The notes: generated by a model from the letters alone, not told the origin. A stretch of DNA of 64,000 bases from Methanomassiliicoccales archaeon UBA280 (GCA_002499085.1 DAKD01000036.1:39614-103613); one strand, 5' to 3'. Positions 27,076 to 35,408 are shown, numbered from the stretch's first letter. Made by a program: numbers and translations.

Positions 27076-27264
27076 TTATGGGAACTTCTCGGACGCCGGA
27101 ACGCCTCCGAGGCCCCAGTTCTCCTTTGGCACTTCCTGGATTATGACCTCGACGGCCTGAGCAGGAATCCCCTGGTCCTCGAAGACCTTCGTAATCCCCT
27201 GGATTATGCTCCTCTTGACTTTCGCGTCGCGGCCGGGCCAGAGATACACATGGACAGATGGCAT
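27076..27264 (-). CDS. 4-oxalocrotonate tautomerase-like protein
   Basis: A 62-residue protein. The start at 27264 gives MPSVHVYLWPGRD, placing the catalytic proline directly after the initiator Met as in the tautomerase superfamily (Pro1 after Met removal). It continues KRSIIQGITKVFEDQGIPAQAVEVIIQEVPKENWGLGG in order (read in parts), with the family's VxVIIxExxxxNWG end. Such enzymes form hexamers and move protons on keto-enol substrates. The substrate is unknown. A longer reading to 27480 is rejected because it would cross the tRNA-like region. Confidence 0.85.
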   Translation of the reverse strand: MPSVHVYLWPGRDAKVKRSIIQGITKVFEDQGIPAQAVEVIIQEVPKENWGLGGVPASEKFP

Positions 27265-27386
27265 TTTATCCTCCTTGCCTGACAGGATGGCAAGGGCGGA
27301 TTTAAGGAATTGGATGAGGTACTGCCTGTTTGAATGCCATAAATTAAATATAGAATAGGGCTTTCCGCTGATGGACATAGCAAAAA

Positions 27387-27407
27387 GGGCCCGTAGCTTA
27401 GTCCGGT
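27387..27407 (+). repeat. Partial copy of the tRNA 5' end
   Basis: These 21 bases, plus two preceding A's, are identical to the first 21 bases of the tRNA at 27560. The match stops abruptly in the D-loop. It is not a functional tRNA by itself. Confidence 0.85.
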
Positions 27408-27517
27408 ACGTCAAGATGACAGGCCGAAGTACAAGCCATCTTGACGTGAGGACGAGTCCGAAGGATTCGTCCGTATCCACAAGATATCTGGAAGCAATCG
27501 ATAGTAATTCTTGTGGG
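27408..27517 (+). ncRNA. Three consecutive hairpins after the partial tRNA copy
   Basis: Stem 1 is 11 bp, perfect (ACGTCAAGATG 27408-27418 with 27437-27447). Stem 2 is 10 bp with one G-U pair and a GAA loop (GGACGAGTCC 27450-27459 with 27463-27472). Stem 3 pairs CCACAAG 27477-27483 with 27510-27516. The density of stems suggests a folded RNA. The class is unknown, and the strand is assumed from the adjacent tRNA. Confidence 0.4.
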
Positions 27518-27559
27518 AGGACTAAGATGCGGGACAGAATCTAAGCAATAAACAGCTAA

Positions 27560-27633
27560 GGGCCCGTAGCTTAGTCCGGTGGAGCGTTTGGCTCATAACC
27601 AATTGGTCGCCGGTTCAAATCCGGTCGGGCCCA
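27560..27633 (+). tRNA. tRNA with CAU anticodon (elongator Met or Ile2)
   Basis: A 74-base cloverleaf. Acceptor stem GGGCCCG pairs with CGGGCCC (27626-27632) plus discriminator A. The D arm is GCTTAGTCCGGTGGAGC, the anticodon loop CTCATAA reads CAU, and the T arm is CCGGTTCAAATCCGG. CCA is not encoded. The outermost anticodon-stem pair is a T-T mismatch, a mild oddity. It lacks the three consecutive GC pairs of an initiator, so elongator Met or the modified-CAU Ile2 tRNA is likelier. Identity between those two cannot be decided by eye. Confidence 0.92.
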
Positions 27634-27659
27634 CTTTTATTTTATAAGCTGATAGTCGT

Positions 27660-27725
27660 GGGCCCGACCTATCGCTGCCTATTGCTATCAAATGTTCTCA
27701 GTGAAGGCAGCGATCCGGTCGGGCC
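27660..27725 (+). ncRNA. Palindrome A: two stacked 9-bp stems
   Basis: GGCCCGACC (27661-27669) pairs with GGTCGGGCC (27717-27725), and TCGCTGCCT (27672-27680) with AGGCAGCGA (27705-27713). This leaves a 24-base loop. The outer strand repeats the tRNA acceptor sequence. Confidence 0.45.
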
Positions 27726-27733
27726 ACTGTGTT

Positions 27734-27868
27734 AGAGCTGATATTGCTATAAAAGTGGGCAAGACGAACACGTTTCCGATGCTCTCTCAACACAGTGTTC
27801 GTCGCAGTCGCCAAACTAGCGCCCGTAAGCAACAACCAATCAGAGTCTGTTTGGCGATTGTCAGCTCT
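27734..27868 (+). ncRNA. Palindrome B: three-way junction
   Basis: A closing stem AGAGCTGA/TCAGCTCT (27734-27741 with 27861-27868) encloses two perfect 9-bp hairpins. These are GACGAACAC/GTGTTCGTC (27763-27803) and TCGCCAAAC/GTTTGGCGA (27808-27857). The layout resembles a folded RNA more than chance. Confidence 0.45.
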
Positions 27869-27933
27869 AGCATGGAGTCGTCTCTTTCATTCTTTTGCTA
27901 TTATCTGTTCGTAAGTGAAGGCAGCGATCCGGT

Positions 27934-28036
27934 CGAATCCGCTTATCGAGCATATGGGTTCATCCGCGGATTCGGCCTCTCGCCGCCTATTGCATTCATT
28001 AGCCAACAGTGAAGGCGGCGATCCGGTCGAACCCAT
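27934..28036 (+). ncRNA. Palindromes C and D
   Basis: CGAATCCGC (27934-27942) pairs with GCGGATTCG (27966-27974). ATGGGTTC (27954-27961) pairs with GAACCCAT (28029-28036), enclosing TCGCCGCCT/AGGCGGCGA (27980-27988 with 28013-28021). C and D interlock, so they would be alternative or pseudoknotted folds. Confidence 0.4.
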
Positions 28037-28152
28037 TACACCAACTTTGCACATGGCCGTGGTTGTTGGCAGTTAGAATTTTCTAGCCAATTTTATGATC
28101 CGATTATTACGGAATCTTTGTTGACCGAGTTTTCCAACAGGACCCAATATAT

Positions 28153-28752
28153 TCATTGATCCGCATATGTCAATTTATCGGGAAAAACGTCTTTCCGGGA
28201 CGGAATATGTGCCGGCCGGTCAAAGCCTGCCATTCCTGCAACATCCACCCAACCCTCATATAAGCCATAGATTTTTGCGATTGCATAATTCCCAGTGATT
28301 ACCATGGCAAAGAGGCATAACCAAAGCAGATCCGCGGCCGAGAAAAGAATTCCGAGATTTTGGCTCTCTATCAGGGCGGTGTTCGGGATGATGATTACCC
28401 CCGAACCAAAAAACAACCCCAGCTGAATCGCATGGCCGGCTATCAGGTCGAGCAGCAGATGGCCAAGTAATACGATTGTCGCTCCGAGGAAGAATCTCTG
28501 GTACACTGATGAATCCGGTATTTTGTCGTTTTCGGCAAGATGAGCAAACATGAACAGGGCCAGCGGGAGAACCCCCATGAAAAAGGTGTTGTGAAACAGC
28601 CCGAACCCATTGACCTTGGGGAAGAAATGATCTATGTCCGGAATCATGCCCACAATCCCCAGTAATAAGATGGTTGTATATTTTCGAGATGTGGCAATCC
28701 CCAGGCAAAATGCGATGAAGATCGATATAACAAAATGAACAATGGGCGTCAT
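28153..28752 (-). CDS. Membrane-bound metal-dependent hydrolase (DUF457/YdjM family), second copy
   Basis: A 199-residue multi-pass membrane protein from the ATG at 28752 (MTPIVHFVISIFIAFC). Longer readings reach 28866 but would leave no room for the divergent promoter and TATA at 28830-28840. Family residues are PDIDHFF after the second helix, HNTFFMG, and GHLLLDLIAGH, which are likely metal ligands. The C-terminal cytoplasmic tail (GWVDVAGMAGFDRPAHIPSRKD) is longer than in the copy at 7.1 kb. The chemical reaction is unknown. It is divergent from a KaiC-like pair and shares that promoter region. Confidence 0.75.
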   Translation of the reverse strand: MTPIVHFVISIFIAFCLGIATSRKYTTILLLGIVGMIPDIDHFFPKVNGFGLFHNTFFMGVLPLALFMFAHLAENDKIPDSSVYQRFFLGATIVLLGHLLLDLIAGHAIQLGLFFGSGVIIIPNTALIESQNLGILFSAADLLWLCLFAMVITGNYAIAKIYGLYEGWVDVAGMAGFDRPAHIPSRKDVFPDKLTYADQ

Positions 28753-28805
28753 CGAATAACAAACACATTCCACGACCATAAAGGCATTCGGCCAATTCTC
28801 CCGCC

Positions 28806-28853
28806 TGATTATCACATTTGAGAAACCAAGATATAATATCAACACTGATAATG
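28806..28853. promoter_or_regulatory. Divergent promoter with paired TGATnATCA-like sites
   Basis: A near-palindromic TATA (GATATAATATC, 28830-28840) is flanked by TGATTATCA (28806-28814) and TGATAATG (28846-28853). The symmetric arrangement could serve both the membrane hydrolase and the KaiC-like pair. Confidence 0.5.
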
Positions 28854-28879
28854 GGACAATAAGCAATTAAAGATACTAA

Positions 28880-29620
28880 ATGAATAATCCTTTGATAGAT
28901 ATGGTTGAAACATCTGAAATCACAAAACAGTTCACGGAGTTCTTCTACTCACCTGCCAATGTCTCTAAAAGCAAAATTCTTGTAGTCTCCAAATACACGG
29001 AACGGACCAGAGTTAACATTTGCCTGCTGAAATATTTTCTCGACAACCTGAAACAAAAAGGGATATTCATCACTATCGACAGACCTCACCAATATACGGC
29101 AAGCATCCTTGAACTTCATGGTATTTCGCAGAAAAATCTGGTTTACATTGACGCCATCAGCAGGATCTCGGGGGAAAAGGAGTCGAATGTGTCAAATGTG
29201 CGGTTCATAAATGGACCATACGGAATTAATTTCCTGGATGACATATGCTCGTTTTCCTTCACGACAGGAACAATTAATGCCCAGACACTCAATTTAGAGG
29301 ATATGGACTTTGTTCTTATAGACGATATTGCGGCCATCACGAAGTACCAGGAGGAAAGTGGGGTCAAGCTTATGATCGATTCATACATATCCAGCATTGA
29401 AGGGATTAAAAATATTATAGCACCCATAGTTCTGGACGCGAATCAGCACAAATTCTTATATAACTTAATTGCAGCCAGGTGTGACCGTATAGTGCTGATC
29501 AATCTCTCGAAATCATTGTTCAGGGAGATTCCAGTAGGTCGGTCTTCGAATATGGAGAAGTTGTTGATTGCAGGTTCAAACAAATTCCCAGGTAAAACAA
29601 TCGCACCGAGGGGGATTTAA
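28880..29620 (+). CDS. KaiC-fold paralogue lacking a P-loop
   Basis: A 246-residue protein with the strand order of RecA/KaiC domains but no Walker A: the first strand ILVVSKYTERTRVNICLLKYFL replaces the GxxGxGKT loop. Later strands match: GIFITIDRP, LVYIDAIS, and MDFVLIDDIAAITKYQEESG, where the Walker B-like FVLIDD is kept. The C-terminal part RCDRIVLINLSKSLF is similar to other kinase-like archaeal signal proteins. It lies directly before an intact KaiC ATPase with zero spacing, so the two are co-translated and may form a hetero-oligomer with one active and one inactive subunit. That pairing is an inference. Confidence 0.65.
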   Translation: MNNPLIDMVETSEITKQFTEFFYSPANVSKSKILVVSKYTERTRVNICLLKYFLDNLKQKGIFITIDRPHQYTASILELHGISQKNLVYIDAISRISGEKESNVSNVRFINGPYGINFLDDICSFSFTTGTINAQTLNLEDMDFVLIDDIAAITKYQEESGVKLMIDSYISSIEGIKNIIAPIVLDANQHKFLYNLIAARCDRIVLINLSKSLFREIPVGRSSNMEKLLIAGSNKFPGKTIAPRGI

Positions 29621-30304
29621 ATGGAATCGGGCTTTGAGAGGCTTTGCTCCGGCGTGGACGGCGTGGACCCGTTAATTGAGGGGGGTTATCCCTTTCCCTC
29701 CGTGATACTGGTGGCCGGACCCGCCGGGACCGGAAAGACCACTTTCTCCCAGCAGTTCCTTTTTGCAGGTGCGGATAATGACGAAGTGGGATTGTATATC
29801 ACGACGTTGAGCGAGCCTCCGCAGTGGGTGATGCATTATATGTCCCGTATCAAGCGTCTGAACAAAAGTCATATCGGGAAGAATGTGAAATTCTGTGACA
29901 TCGGGCAGCTTCTCCGCAAGGCAACACCCCAAGAACTCATCGCCTTCATCGATAACGAAATCGCAAAAACTATGGCGCAGAGAGTGGTCATAGACCCCAT
30001 CACCGTCATCAAGGATTTTCTCGGAGTCCAATACAGGCCATTCATCTTCGACCTTGTGAATCATCTCAAGAATTGGCGGGCGGTCACCATCCTGACAGGC
30101 GAGGCTGAGCCGAATGTGATTTACCCTCACGAGGTAGCCTATGCAGCTGATGGCGTCGTGCTGCTCACTTATGAGGAAATCGATGGGACAAGGAAAAAAT
30201 ACATGGAAATACTGAAGATGAGAGGGACCGAGCACAGGACCGGTAAATTGACATTCAACATCACTAGAAACGATGGCTTCACTGTGCGGGCCGGTTCACC
30301 CTGA
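29621..30304 (+). CDS. KaiC/GvpD-like RecA-fold ATPase
   Basis: A 227-residue ATPase. It begins FERLCSGVDGVDPLIEGGYP, then Walker A GPAGTGKTT (33-41). EVGLYITTLSEPPQWV is the post-Walker strand, and RVVIDPITVIKDF the Walker B strand with Asp. The C-terminal MEILKMRGTEHRTGKLTFNIT is the family's KMRG motif near the nucleotide. Family members serve as signalling or regulatory ATPases in archaea. Together with the P-loop-less partner immediately upstream it probably forms one complex. The partners and output are unknown. Confidence 0.85.
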   Translation: MESGFERLCSGVDGVDPLIEGGYPFPSVILVAGPAGTGKTTFSQQFLFAGADNDEVGLYITTLSEPPQWVMHYMSRIKRLNKSHIGKNVKFCDIGQLLRKATPQELIAFIDNEIAKTMAQRVVIDPITVIKDFLGVQYRPFIFDLVNHLKNWRAVTILTGEAEPNVIYPHEVAYAADGVVLLTYEEIDGTRKKYMEILKMRGTEHRTGKLTFNITRNDGFTVRAGSP

Positions 30305-30567
30305 ATCACATGTACTAGGTATACCTATGGGGAGAATCCAAAGAACAAATGGTCAGTTCTACTGAAATCCTCTTCAACCAGACGGGTAATTATCAATTAA
30401 TAGTTCATCGTCGAGGGTATATCGGATATCTACTCTTGTTAATTGGATATCTGAGAAGTTGGCGTTTCGGGGACATATGTAGAAAATGAAATTCAGAAGA
30501 GATCGGGCGAGATTCCGTGAGAACAGGAAGAACGGCAAATCGTAATTATGAGTTGTCAGGAATTATG
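30305..30567. other. 263-base region, no gene
   Basis: It holds a perfect 12-base palindrome TAGGTATACCTA at 30316-30327 directly after the ATPase stop, which could be an operator. Nothing else is seen. Confidence 0.5.
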
Positions 30568-30840
30568 CTACGCAGGGGCTGCGATTGCCCTCTTTATCAC
30601 CGTGTGATATGAATTTACAGCCTTCTTCGGAATCTTGTCGGCTCTTGGCGTTATCCTAGGCTCTGCCATGAAGAATACTGCACTGCCGACAACCATGGCA
30701 ATGCCCACTGCAAAGGCCGCGCCAATGAGAAAATTGATGGGATACATATTGTATGAGCTTGTGCCTATCAGATTTGCAATCACTGCGTATCCGAGCATCA
30801 TGGAACATACCATACCACCAAAGGAGGGGCGCATCATCAT
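30568..30840 (-). CDS. Small membrane protein with two helices
   Basis: A 90-residue protein starting MMMRPSFGGMVCSMMLGYAVIANL. Two hydrophobic segments (about 10-25 and 36-58, LIGAAFAVGIAMVVGSAVFF) suggest a two-pass membrane protein with a basic cytoplasmic tail (RITPRADKIPKKAV). A competing plus-strand reading of similar length in the same place is less hydrophobic-regular and lacks promoter support. A GATTATCA site lies about 50 bases upstream at 30889-30896. Function is not recognised. Confidence 0.5.
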   Translation of the reverse strand: MMMRPSFGGMVCSMMLGYAVIANLIGTSSYNMYPINFLIGAAFAVGIAMVVGSAVFFMAEPRITPRADKIPKKAVNSYHTVIKRAIAAPA

Positions 30841-30906
30841 ATCACCAATATATCATAGGGCTATCATGGTTAATACCCCTTTTCATCGGATTATCAGTTG
30901 AGAATT

Positions 30907-31368
30907 TCAAGGATGAATCCCAAGCATGCGCGACCTTTTCCCCGAGGGAACCTGGGAGATCAAAAATAGAAGAGCGGTTAATGGCAGCACCAGAATAAGC
31001 TGCATTCTGACCCCTGACGGAGAATCGCCTTCCTCCTGGCGGGTATCGGGGGAATACACTTCTTCGTCGGCGGGGGGGAAATGAACAGCCTCGATCATTG
31101 TCACATTGGTCTCCCTAGACAGAGATTGACAGTAGGTAACATTGTTTACTGCAGTGGCATTGCCTGATTCATTGAAATTCGATCCGCCGGGAACAGAGGC
31201 CAGAAGGTCGTCGAGGGTCAGATTTCCAGTGTTCAGCCCTATAAAAGTGATGCTCGATGAATCACGCGTCACCATGCCTGACTCCGGCGAAGGCAGGCTG
31301 CTTCCGAAGAATGGAAGAATGCCGAGGAGAAGAAATGCTGTGAGAGCTACGTACACCTTCATTTTCAT
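30907..31368 (-). CDS. Secreted/anchored small surface protein
   Basis: A 153-residue protein from MKMKVYVALTAFLLLGILPFFGS, a signal peptide or anchor. Other in-frame starts exist at 31389 and 31362. A polar middle with several Asn-X-Ser/Thr sequons (NLTLDD, NESGNATAVNNVT, NVTMIE) follows. A second hydrophobic segment near the C-terminus (LILVLPLTALLFLISQV, about 125-142) ends in a basic tail (GKRSRML). The likely topology is an extracellular domain tethered at one or both ends. No domain is recognised. Confidence 0.6.
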   Translation of the reverse strand: MKMKVYVALTAFLLLGILPFFGSSLPSPESGMVTRDSSSITFIGLNTGNLTLDDLLASVPGGSNFNESGNATAVNNVTYCQSLSRETNVTMIEAVHFPPADEEVYSPDTRQEEGDSPSGVRMQLILVLPLTALLFLISQVPSGKRSRMLGIHP

Positions 31369-31538
31369 ATTGATGAATATGGCCGCCATGACATAATAAA
31401 TGGAAGGAGGCAAATATTGGAAATGATAATGATCCTGACTGTCATCGCCCAGGTTGAGGTCGCTGGTCACGCATCGGTCTGGCTGAACTTCAGGCGATTG
31501 GATGTCCGGACACGCGACCATTGATCTCAGAATCCCGG

Positions 31539-32243
31539 TTAGCTCGTCACGAAGACCTTGCCCATCTTCTCGAATCTCGAAGGGAGCAAGGAGAGCATGA
31601 AAACAAATTTGTTGTCCAGCACCCTTACATCCTGGATCCTGACTCCGTCAATCCGCTTGACGTAGCTTGAGAATTTGTTGAACTCATCCACATTGTCGAA
31701 TTCTATCATCACGGCCTCGCTCATTGGACTTTCGGGCGCTCCCTTCATAGGCCCTCCTGGCACCGCCTCCATGGGCATTTCTTCCCTGTAGCTGTTGATG
31801 AATTCGACGCTCGAAGCTGCATTGCTCAGGCTGGCACGCTTCCGGGGCGGTTCAACATTCTCGAATCCTTCGTCGTTGAGTAACTCCTCGACCTTGGCCT
31901 GAAGGGTGTGCAGAAGGTCCTTTTTCTTGACCAGATAATCCGTTACCCCGAGCCTGAATGCCCTGGCAGCCACGTCCTCGTTTCCTTCGCCGGTTACCAT
32001 TATCAGGGGAGTGTTGAGCCTCAGCCCTTCTGTCTTCTCAAGAAATCGGAGGCCGTCCATGCCGAACGGAAGCTTGTAATCCAGCAAAATAAGGTCGAAC
32101 CTTGTTTCCCTGAGCCTTTTCTCGGCAAGATGCCCGTCCCTAGCCTCTACGATTAGAAGGTCGGGCATTCTCTCTTTCAATGCTATGCTCACCATTTCCC
32201 GGAATGCGGGATTGTCGTCGATTAAAAGTATTTTTTTCTCCAT
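31539..32243 (-). CDS. Response regulator with archaeal C-terminal domain
   Basis: A 234-residue protein. Residues about 5-120 are a CheY-like receiver: LLIDDNPAFRE holds the acidic pair, LILLDYKLP the phospho-acceptor Asp, MVTGEGNE the conserved Thr, and YLVKKK the conserved Lys. After a linker rich in Pro/Met, about 80 C-terminal residues (VMIEFDNVDEFNKFSSYVKRIDG and a beta-rich end) form an output domain I cannot name. There is no DNA-binding helix-turn-helix. It lies next to a second receiver protein and a histidine kinase in the same operon, so it is probably phosphorylated by that kinase. Confidence 0.8.
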   Translation of the reverse strand: MEKKILLIDDNPAFREMVSIALKERMPDLLIVEARDGHLAEKRLRETRFDLILLDYKLPFGMDGLRFLEKTEGLRLNTPLIMVTGEGNEDVAARAFRLGVTDYLVKKKDLLHTLQAKVEELLNDEGFENVEPPRKRASLSNAASSVEFINSYREEMPMEAVPGGPMKGAPESPMSEAVMIEFDNVDEFNKFSSYVKRIDGVRIQDVRVLDNKFVFMLSLLPSRFEKMGKVFVTS

Positions 32244-32696
32244 TCAATAGCCTCCCGGTAATTTGTTAACTATCAGCCAATACAAGGGTATGCTCTTCAC
32301 GGTCTCAACGAATGACCCGAATGAAACCGGTTTTACGATGTAGCTGTTGGCTCCCATGGAATAGCACTCTTTGATGTCGGAATCCAGCATGGATGAGGTG
32401 AGCATGATCACAGGAATACGCTTCAAATCTGCGTCGCCCTTGATTTCAGCCAAAGTCTGCTTTCCGTCCATTACCGGCATCTTGAGGTCCAAGAGTATCA
32501 GGGTCGGCATCGGCCTGTTTGCCTGGTTCTCCCATTGTCCTCGGCCTTTGAGATAATCGAGGGCCTCGCTCCCGTTCCGCATGGTTATGATGTTGTTCAC
32601 ATTGTGCGCCTGCTCCAGTGCGTTGACTGTAAGTTCCGCATGCGCTTCGTTGTCTTCCACTAACATGATTATGCTGTTCTTCAGATTTTCTTTCAT
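32244..32696 (-). CDS. Single-domain response regulator (CheY/Rcp1-like)
   Basis: A 150-residue stand-alone receiver. It shows [13 protein letters not shown] with the acidic pair, [15 protein letters not shown] with phospho-acceptor Asp, [13 protein letters not shown] with Thr/Ser, and [11 protein letters not shown] with Lys and cis-Pro. The insertion after the first helix pair ([13 protein letters not shown]) and overall length match Rcp1-like phytochrome-type response regulators, which act as phosphotransfer shuttles without an output domain. The start overlaps the kinase stop by four bases, making the pair a two-component unit. Confidence 0.88.
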   Translation of the reverse strand: MKENLKNSIIMLVEDNEAHAELTVNALEQAHNVNNIITMRNGSEALDYLKGRGQWENQANRPMPTLILLDLKMPVMDGKQTLAEIKGDADLKRIPVIMLTSSMLDSDIKECYSMGANSYIVKPVSFGSFVETVKSIPLYWLIVNKLPGGY

Positions 32697-34141
32697 TCAT
32701 TCACCCCCGTTTTCGGTATCGTGAACATGAATTTCGAGCCCTTGCCGAACTCGGATTCCACGCGGATCTCGCCGCCATGGGTCTCAACGATTTTCTTGAC
32801 AATCGAAAGGCCGATTCCGGAGCCTTCCGCGCCCTGTTCGGAGGCGCGCTCGAAGATGTTGAATATCCGGCCCAGGTCTCCAGCGGTTATGCCAATGCCG
32901 TTGTCCTGTATCCAGAATTCGTAGCAAACCCCGGAATCGCCCCAGCCAATGCGTATCTCGGGCGATTTCTGGTCGCCCATGTAATTCACGGCATTGCCAA
33001 TGAGGTTATTCATTACCTGGGACAGCCTCATCCTGTCGCCATAAATCATCGGGAAATCGTCCGGATGGGTAATCTTGACCTTTCTCTCGACAATCTTGCC
33101 TTCCAGGGATTCCAACGCATCATGGAGAATTTCATTGAAATCATGCCATTCGAAGGGCTTCAGCTTCCTGCCCACCCTGGACAGTTCAAGCAGATCGGAT
33201 ACAAGTGTGCCCAGTCTTTCGGAGCCCTGGTTGATGCGGTCGATGTAATGCCTGCCTTTATCGTCGAGTTTCTCACTGTAGCCCTGCCCCAACAGGTCCG
33301 AGAAGCCCTGAATGGTCACGAGCGGGGCCTTGAGGTCATGGGACACCGAGTAAGTATATTCCTCCAGTTCCCTGTTCTTCTCGGCAAGCTTGCGCTCCGT
33401 TGTCTTCAGCGTGTTCACGGTTTCATTGAGGTCTTCCATCATGTTCAGTGAGGCGCGCTCGCTTCGTTCAAGGTCGATAACCTTAATTTTGAGTTCGGTT
33501 TCTATTTTATTGCGCTCATTCATCTCATGTTGTAATTTGATGTTGCTTTCCGCAAGAGAATGATTGTTCTGATTTGCCTTGAGGAAGCTGCGTGTTATGT
33601 TATCTGACATCATGTAAGATAGCGCAATTGAAATGGACATGAGTATCCCCACGGAAATCAAATCCAAAAAGGAGGTGAATTGACTCATCCGGTTGCTTAT
33701 TATCCCGGTCAATTCACAGATGACAAATGTATGTATGAAGAGAAATACGAACAAAGAGTAGGCAATCAAGCCACGCCTGTCAAGCAACATACTGGCAATC
33801 AGGATAGATATCGGAAAGAGAAGGATGACCATATCATGAATTCCATCTGCGAGGTACATTATGAATATCAATGAGGTCAGCATGCACAGCAACAATAACC
33901 AGCTGGCGAGAAGGATATGCCCAAACCGCAGCAGTATTATGGATGTCAATGCTCCCATCAACATGATACTGAACGTCAAAATCAGGTAATAATCACCACT
34001 GGCAGTGATTAATATCAACCCTGCAATGGAACCAAAAAAGAGAATGATGGAGGATAAATGGAGCATATTTGCCTTCCTATTCCGCTCTTCGTCAGGGAAT
34101 ACAGACATTTTCAGGTCTTTTTCATCAGCAGGCACAACCAT
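32693..34141 (-). CDS. Membrane sensor histidine kinase
   Basis: A 482-residue kinase. About six hydrophobic helices fill residues 28-180, forming an integral-membrane sensor of MASE-like type. A coiled coil (about 190-260) leads to HisKA with phospho-accepting His268 in SVSHDLKAP. HATPase follows, with N box NNLIGNAV (378-385), G1 DNGIGI (413-418) and G2 GSGIGLSI (440-447). It would autophosphorylate and pass phosphate to the two receivers encoded downstream with overlapping or touching ends. The signal is unknown but is presumably sensed in the membrane. This is the only kinase in the 31.5-37.6 kb block, so the neighbouring kinase-less sensors may feed into it. Confidence 0.9.
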   Translation of the reverse strand: MVVPADEKDLKMSVFPDEERNRKANMLHLSSIILFFGSIAGLILITASGDYYLILTFSIMLMGALTSIILLRFGHILLASWLLLLCMLTSLIFIMYLADGIHDMVILLFPISILIASMLLDRRGLIAYSLFVFLFIHTFVICELTGIISNRMSQFTSFLDLISVGILMSISIALSYMMSDNITRSFLKANQNNHSLAESNIKLQHEMNERNKIETELKIKVIDLERSERASLNMMEDLNETVNTLKTTERKLAEKNRELEEYTYSVSHDLKAPLVTIQGFSDLLGQGYSEKLDDKGRHYIDRINQGSERLGTLVSDLLELSRVGRKLKPFEWHDFNEILHDALESLEGKIVERKVKITHPDDFPMIYGDRMRLSQVMNNLIGNAVNYMGDQKSPEIRIGWGDSGVCYEFWIQDNGIGITAGDLGRIFNIFERASEQGAEGSGIGLSIVKKIVETHGGEIRVESEFGKGSKFMFTIPKTGVNE

Positions 34142-34222
34142 TCCCTCCTTTTCTTATCTGATAAAATAGGAATATCAGCATTAACGAAAGAGTGCAATTC
34201 ACAAGCAATTGGGGGTCCGGGA

Positions 34223-35392
34223 TCATCTGGGAACACCGCCATTCTGCTCGAGGTGTCTTACCCTTTCCTTCAGTTCGACCAACTTCAACTCACGGTCCAC
34301 GGTCGCTTTCTTGTAGCGTTCCAATTCGGCCAGCCTGGATTCCAGGGCGCGGTTCAGTTCGGCCTGCACGGTTTCCGATTTTTCTCTGATGTCAAGCATT
34401 GCGTTGATGTTTGCCGCCAGAGATGATATCTCGTCATTTCCTCTCACATCCAGTCTTGCGGAACGTTCCGGGTCCGCGCAAATTGAATTCACCTGGGTGT
34501 TCATATCGGTTATCCTCTGGACAATGGAACATTCAAGGATTATCAGTGTGACAGCGCCCATTATGGCCATGACAGCAAGAAGGAACACGAGAAACAGATT
34601 TAACAATGCCATGCCCTGATTGTAGATGGTGCGTTGCATATACACAGCAAGTACCATGGCTGGCAAGCCATCAATATCATATACAATTGCATATCCGGCA
34701 ATGATATCATCATCCGGTGTGTGAATGAGTTCGGTTTCATTCCGGGCATCCATCACGGAAATCGCATATTCCACATCGGCGGGCAGGGAAGTATTCAAAG
34801 AATGAAAACAGGTTTCCACGTGGGCGACTTCAGATATATGAGACTCTATTTCATCATCAAGCAAGCGTCCCATGACCAGGAAACCGTTCAGTGGCAGTGT
34901 CTTTTCGCTGTTCTGTATCGGTCGCGAAGAGACCATCAATGCCCCCCGGGGTGTGGAAACAATTCCCGCAACCCCCCCGTCCCTGTCCGGGATGTCAAAC
35001 AGGATGCTGTGATTCATGACTGAAGCAATGAAACTTTCAGATTCTGGCATAGCCGCATCAAGGTTGGAATCATAGGCCTTGCCGAATGCGAGGCTGCCAT
35101 CGCTACTGATGAAGAGCATCAGGTTCAAACGGATATTGCTGAACGTGCTGTCTCCCAGGTTCGAGTCTATGAACTCGGTATTCCTGTTATCAATGAAATA
35201 ATAGGCATCGTCCCATGCAGACCAGTCCTTTACCATCATATCCATGGCATCGATTTCCAGCCACATGATGTACATTGTTCTGTTCAAAGTTTCAGTTGCG
35301 TAATCGACCTCATGGGCTTCGAAACTGTTCACTATCATCGCCCTTGCCGCCACAGACAGCACCAGGAACATGACCGCAACGGTCACCAGCAT
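34223..35392 (-). CDS. CHASE4-HAMP membrane sensor without kinase
   Basis: A 389-residue protein. It has an N-terminal membrane helix (VAVMFLVLSVAARAMI), an extracellular CHASE4 domain (about 25-235, with WLEIDAMDMMVKDWSAWDDAYYFI near the start), a second helix (LLNLFLVFLLAVMAIMGAVTLIIL) and a HAMP region (about 290-345). It ends in a coiled coil with LERYKKATVDREL. There is no histidine kinase, cyclase or methyl-accepting part. No ATG, GTG or TTG occurs between an upstream in-frame stop and the start used. The coiled-coil end matches that of the upstream PAS protein, suggesting a shared partner. Confidence 0.82.
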   Translation of the reverse strand: MLVTVAVMFLVLSVAARAMIVNSFEAHEVDYATETLNRTMYIMWLEIDAMDMMVKDWSAWDDAYYFIDNRNTEFIDSNLGDSTFSNIRLNLMLFISSDGSLAFGKAYDSNLDAAMPESESFIASVMNHSILFDIPDRDGGVAGIVSTPRGALMVSSRPIQNSEKTLPLNGFLVMGRLLDDEIESHISEVAHVETCFHSLNTSLPADVEYAISVMDARNETELIHTPDDDIIAGYAIVYDIDGLPAMVLAVYMQRTIYNQGMALLNLFLVFLLAVMAIMGAVTLIILECSIVQRITDMNTQVNSICADPERSARLDVRGNDEISSLAANINAMLDIREKSETVQAELNRALESRLAELERYKKATVDRELKLVELKERVRHLEQNGGVPR

Positions 35393-35408
35393 GGAAAGGA
35401 CTGTCCTT

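Larger units (their letters stand above)
27634..28152. other. 519-base gene-free region packed with palindromes
   Basis: Downstream of the tRNA are four nested or adjacent stem sets: 27660-27725, 27734-27868, 27934-27974 and 27954-28036. A submotif GAAGGC(A/G)GCGATCCGGTCG occurs three times (from 27704, 27918 and 28012). Its last bases echo the 3' part of the tRNA (ATCCGGTCGGGCC). No gene is supported. Confidence 0.65.

Noticed and set aside
27450..27472. Hammerhead-ribozyme resemblance (GAGTCCGAAGGA)
   Set aside because: The conserved CUGAUGA core and cleavage-site geometry are absent; it is a simple GAA-loop hairpin.
27734..27868. Possible RNase P or SRP RNA
   Set aside because: Conserved P4 or SRP Alu/S-domain sequences were not found in this or the other structured regions.
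27660..28036. Integron attC-like sites
   Set aside because: The palindromes lack the GTTRRRY/RYYYAAC boxes at their ends, and no integrase gene was seen.
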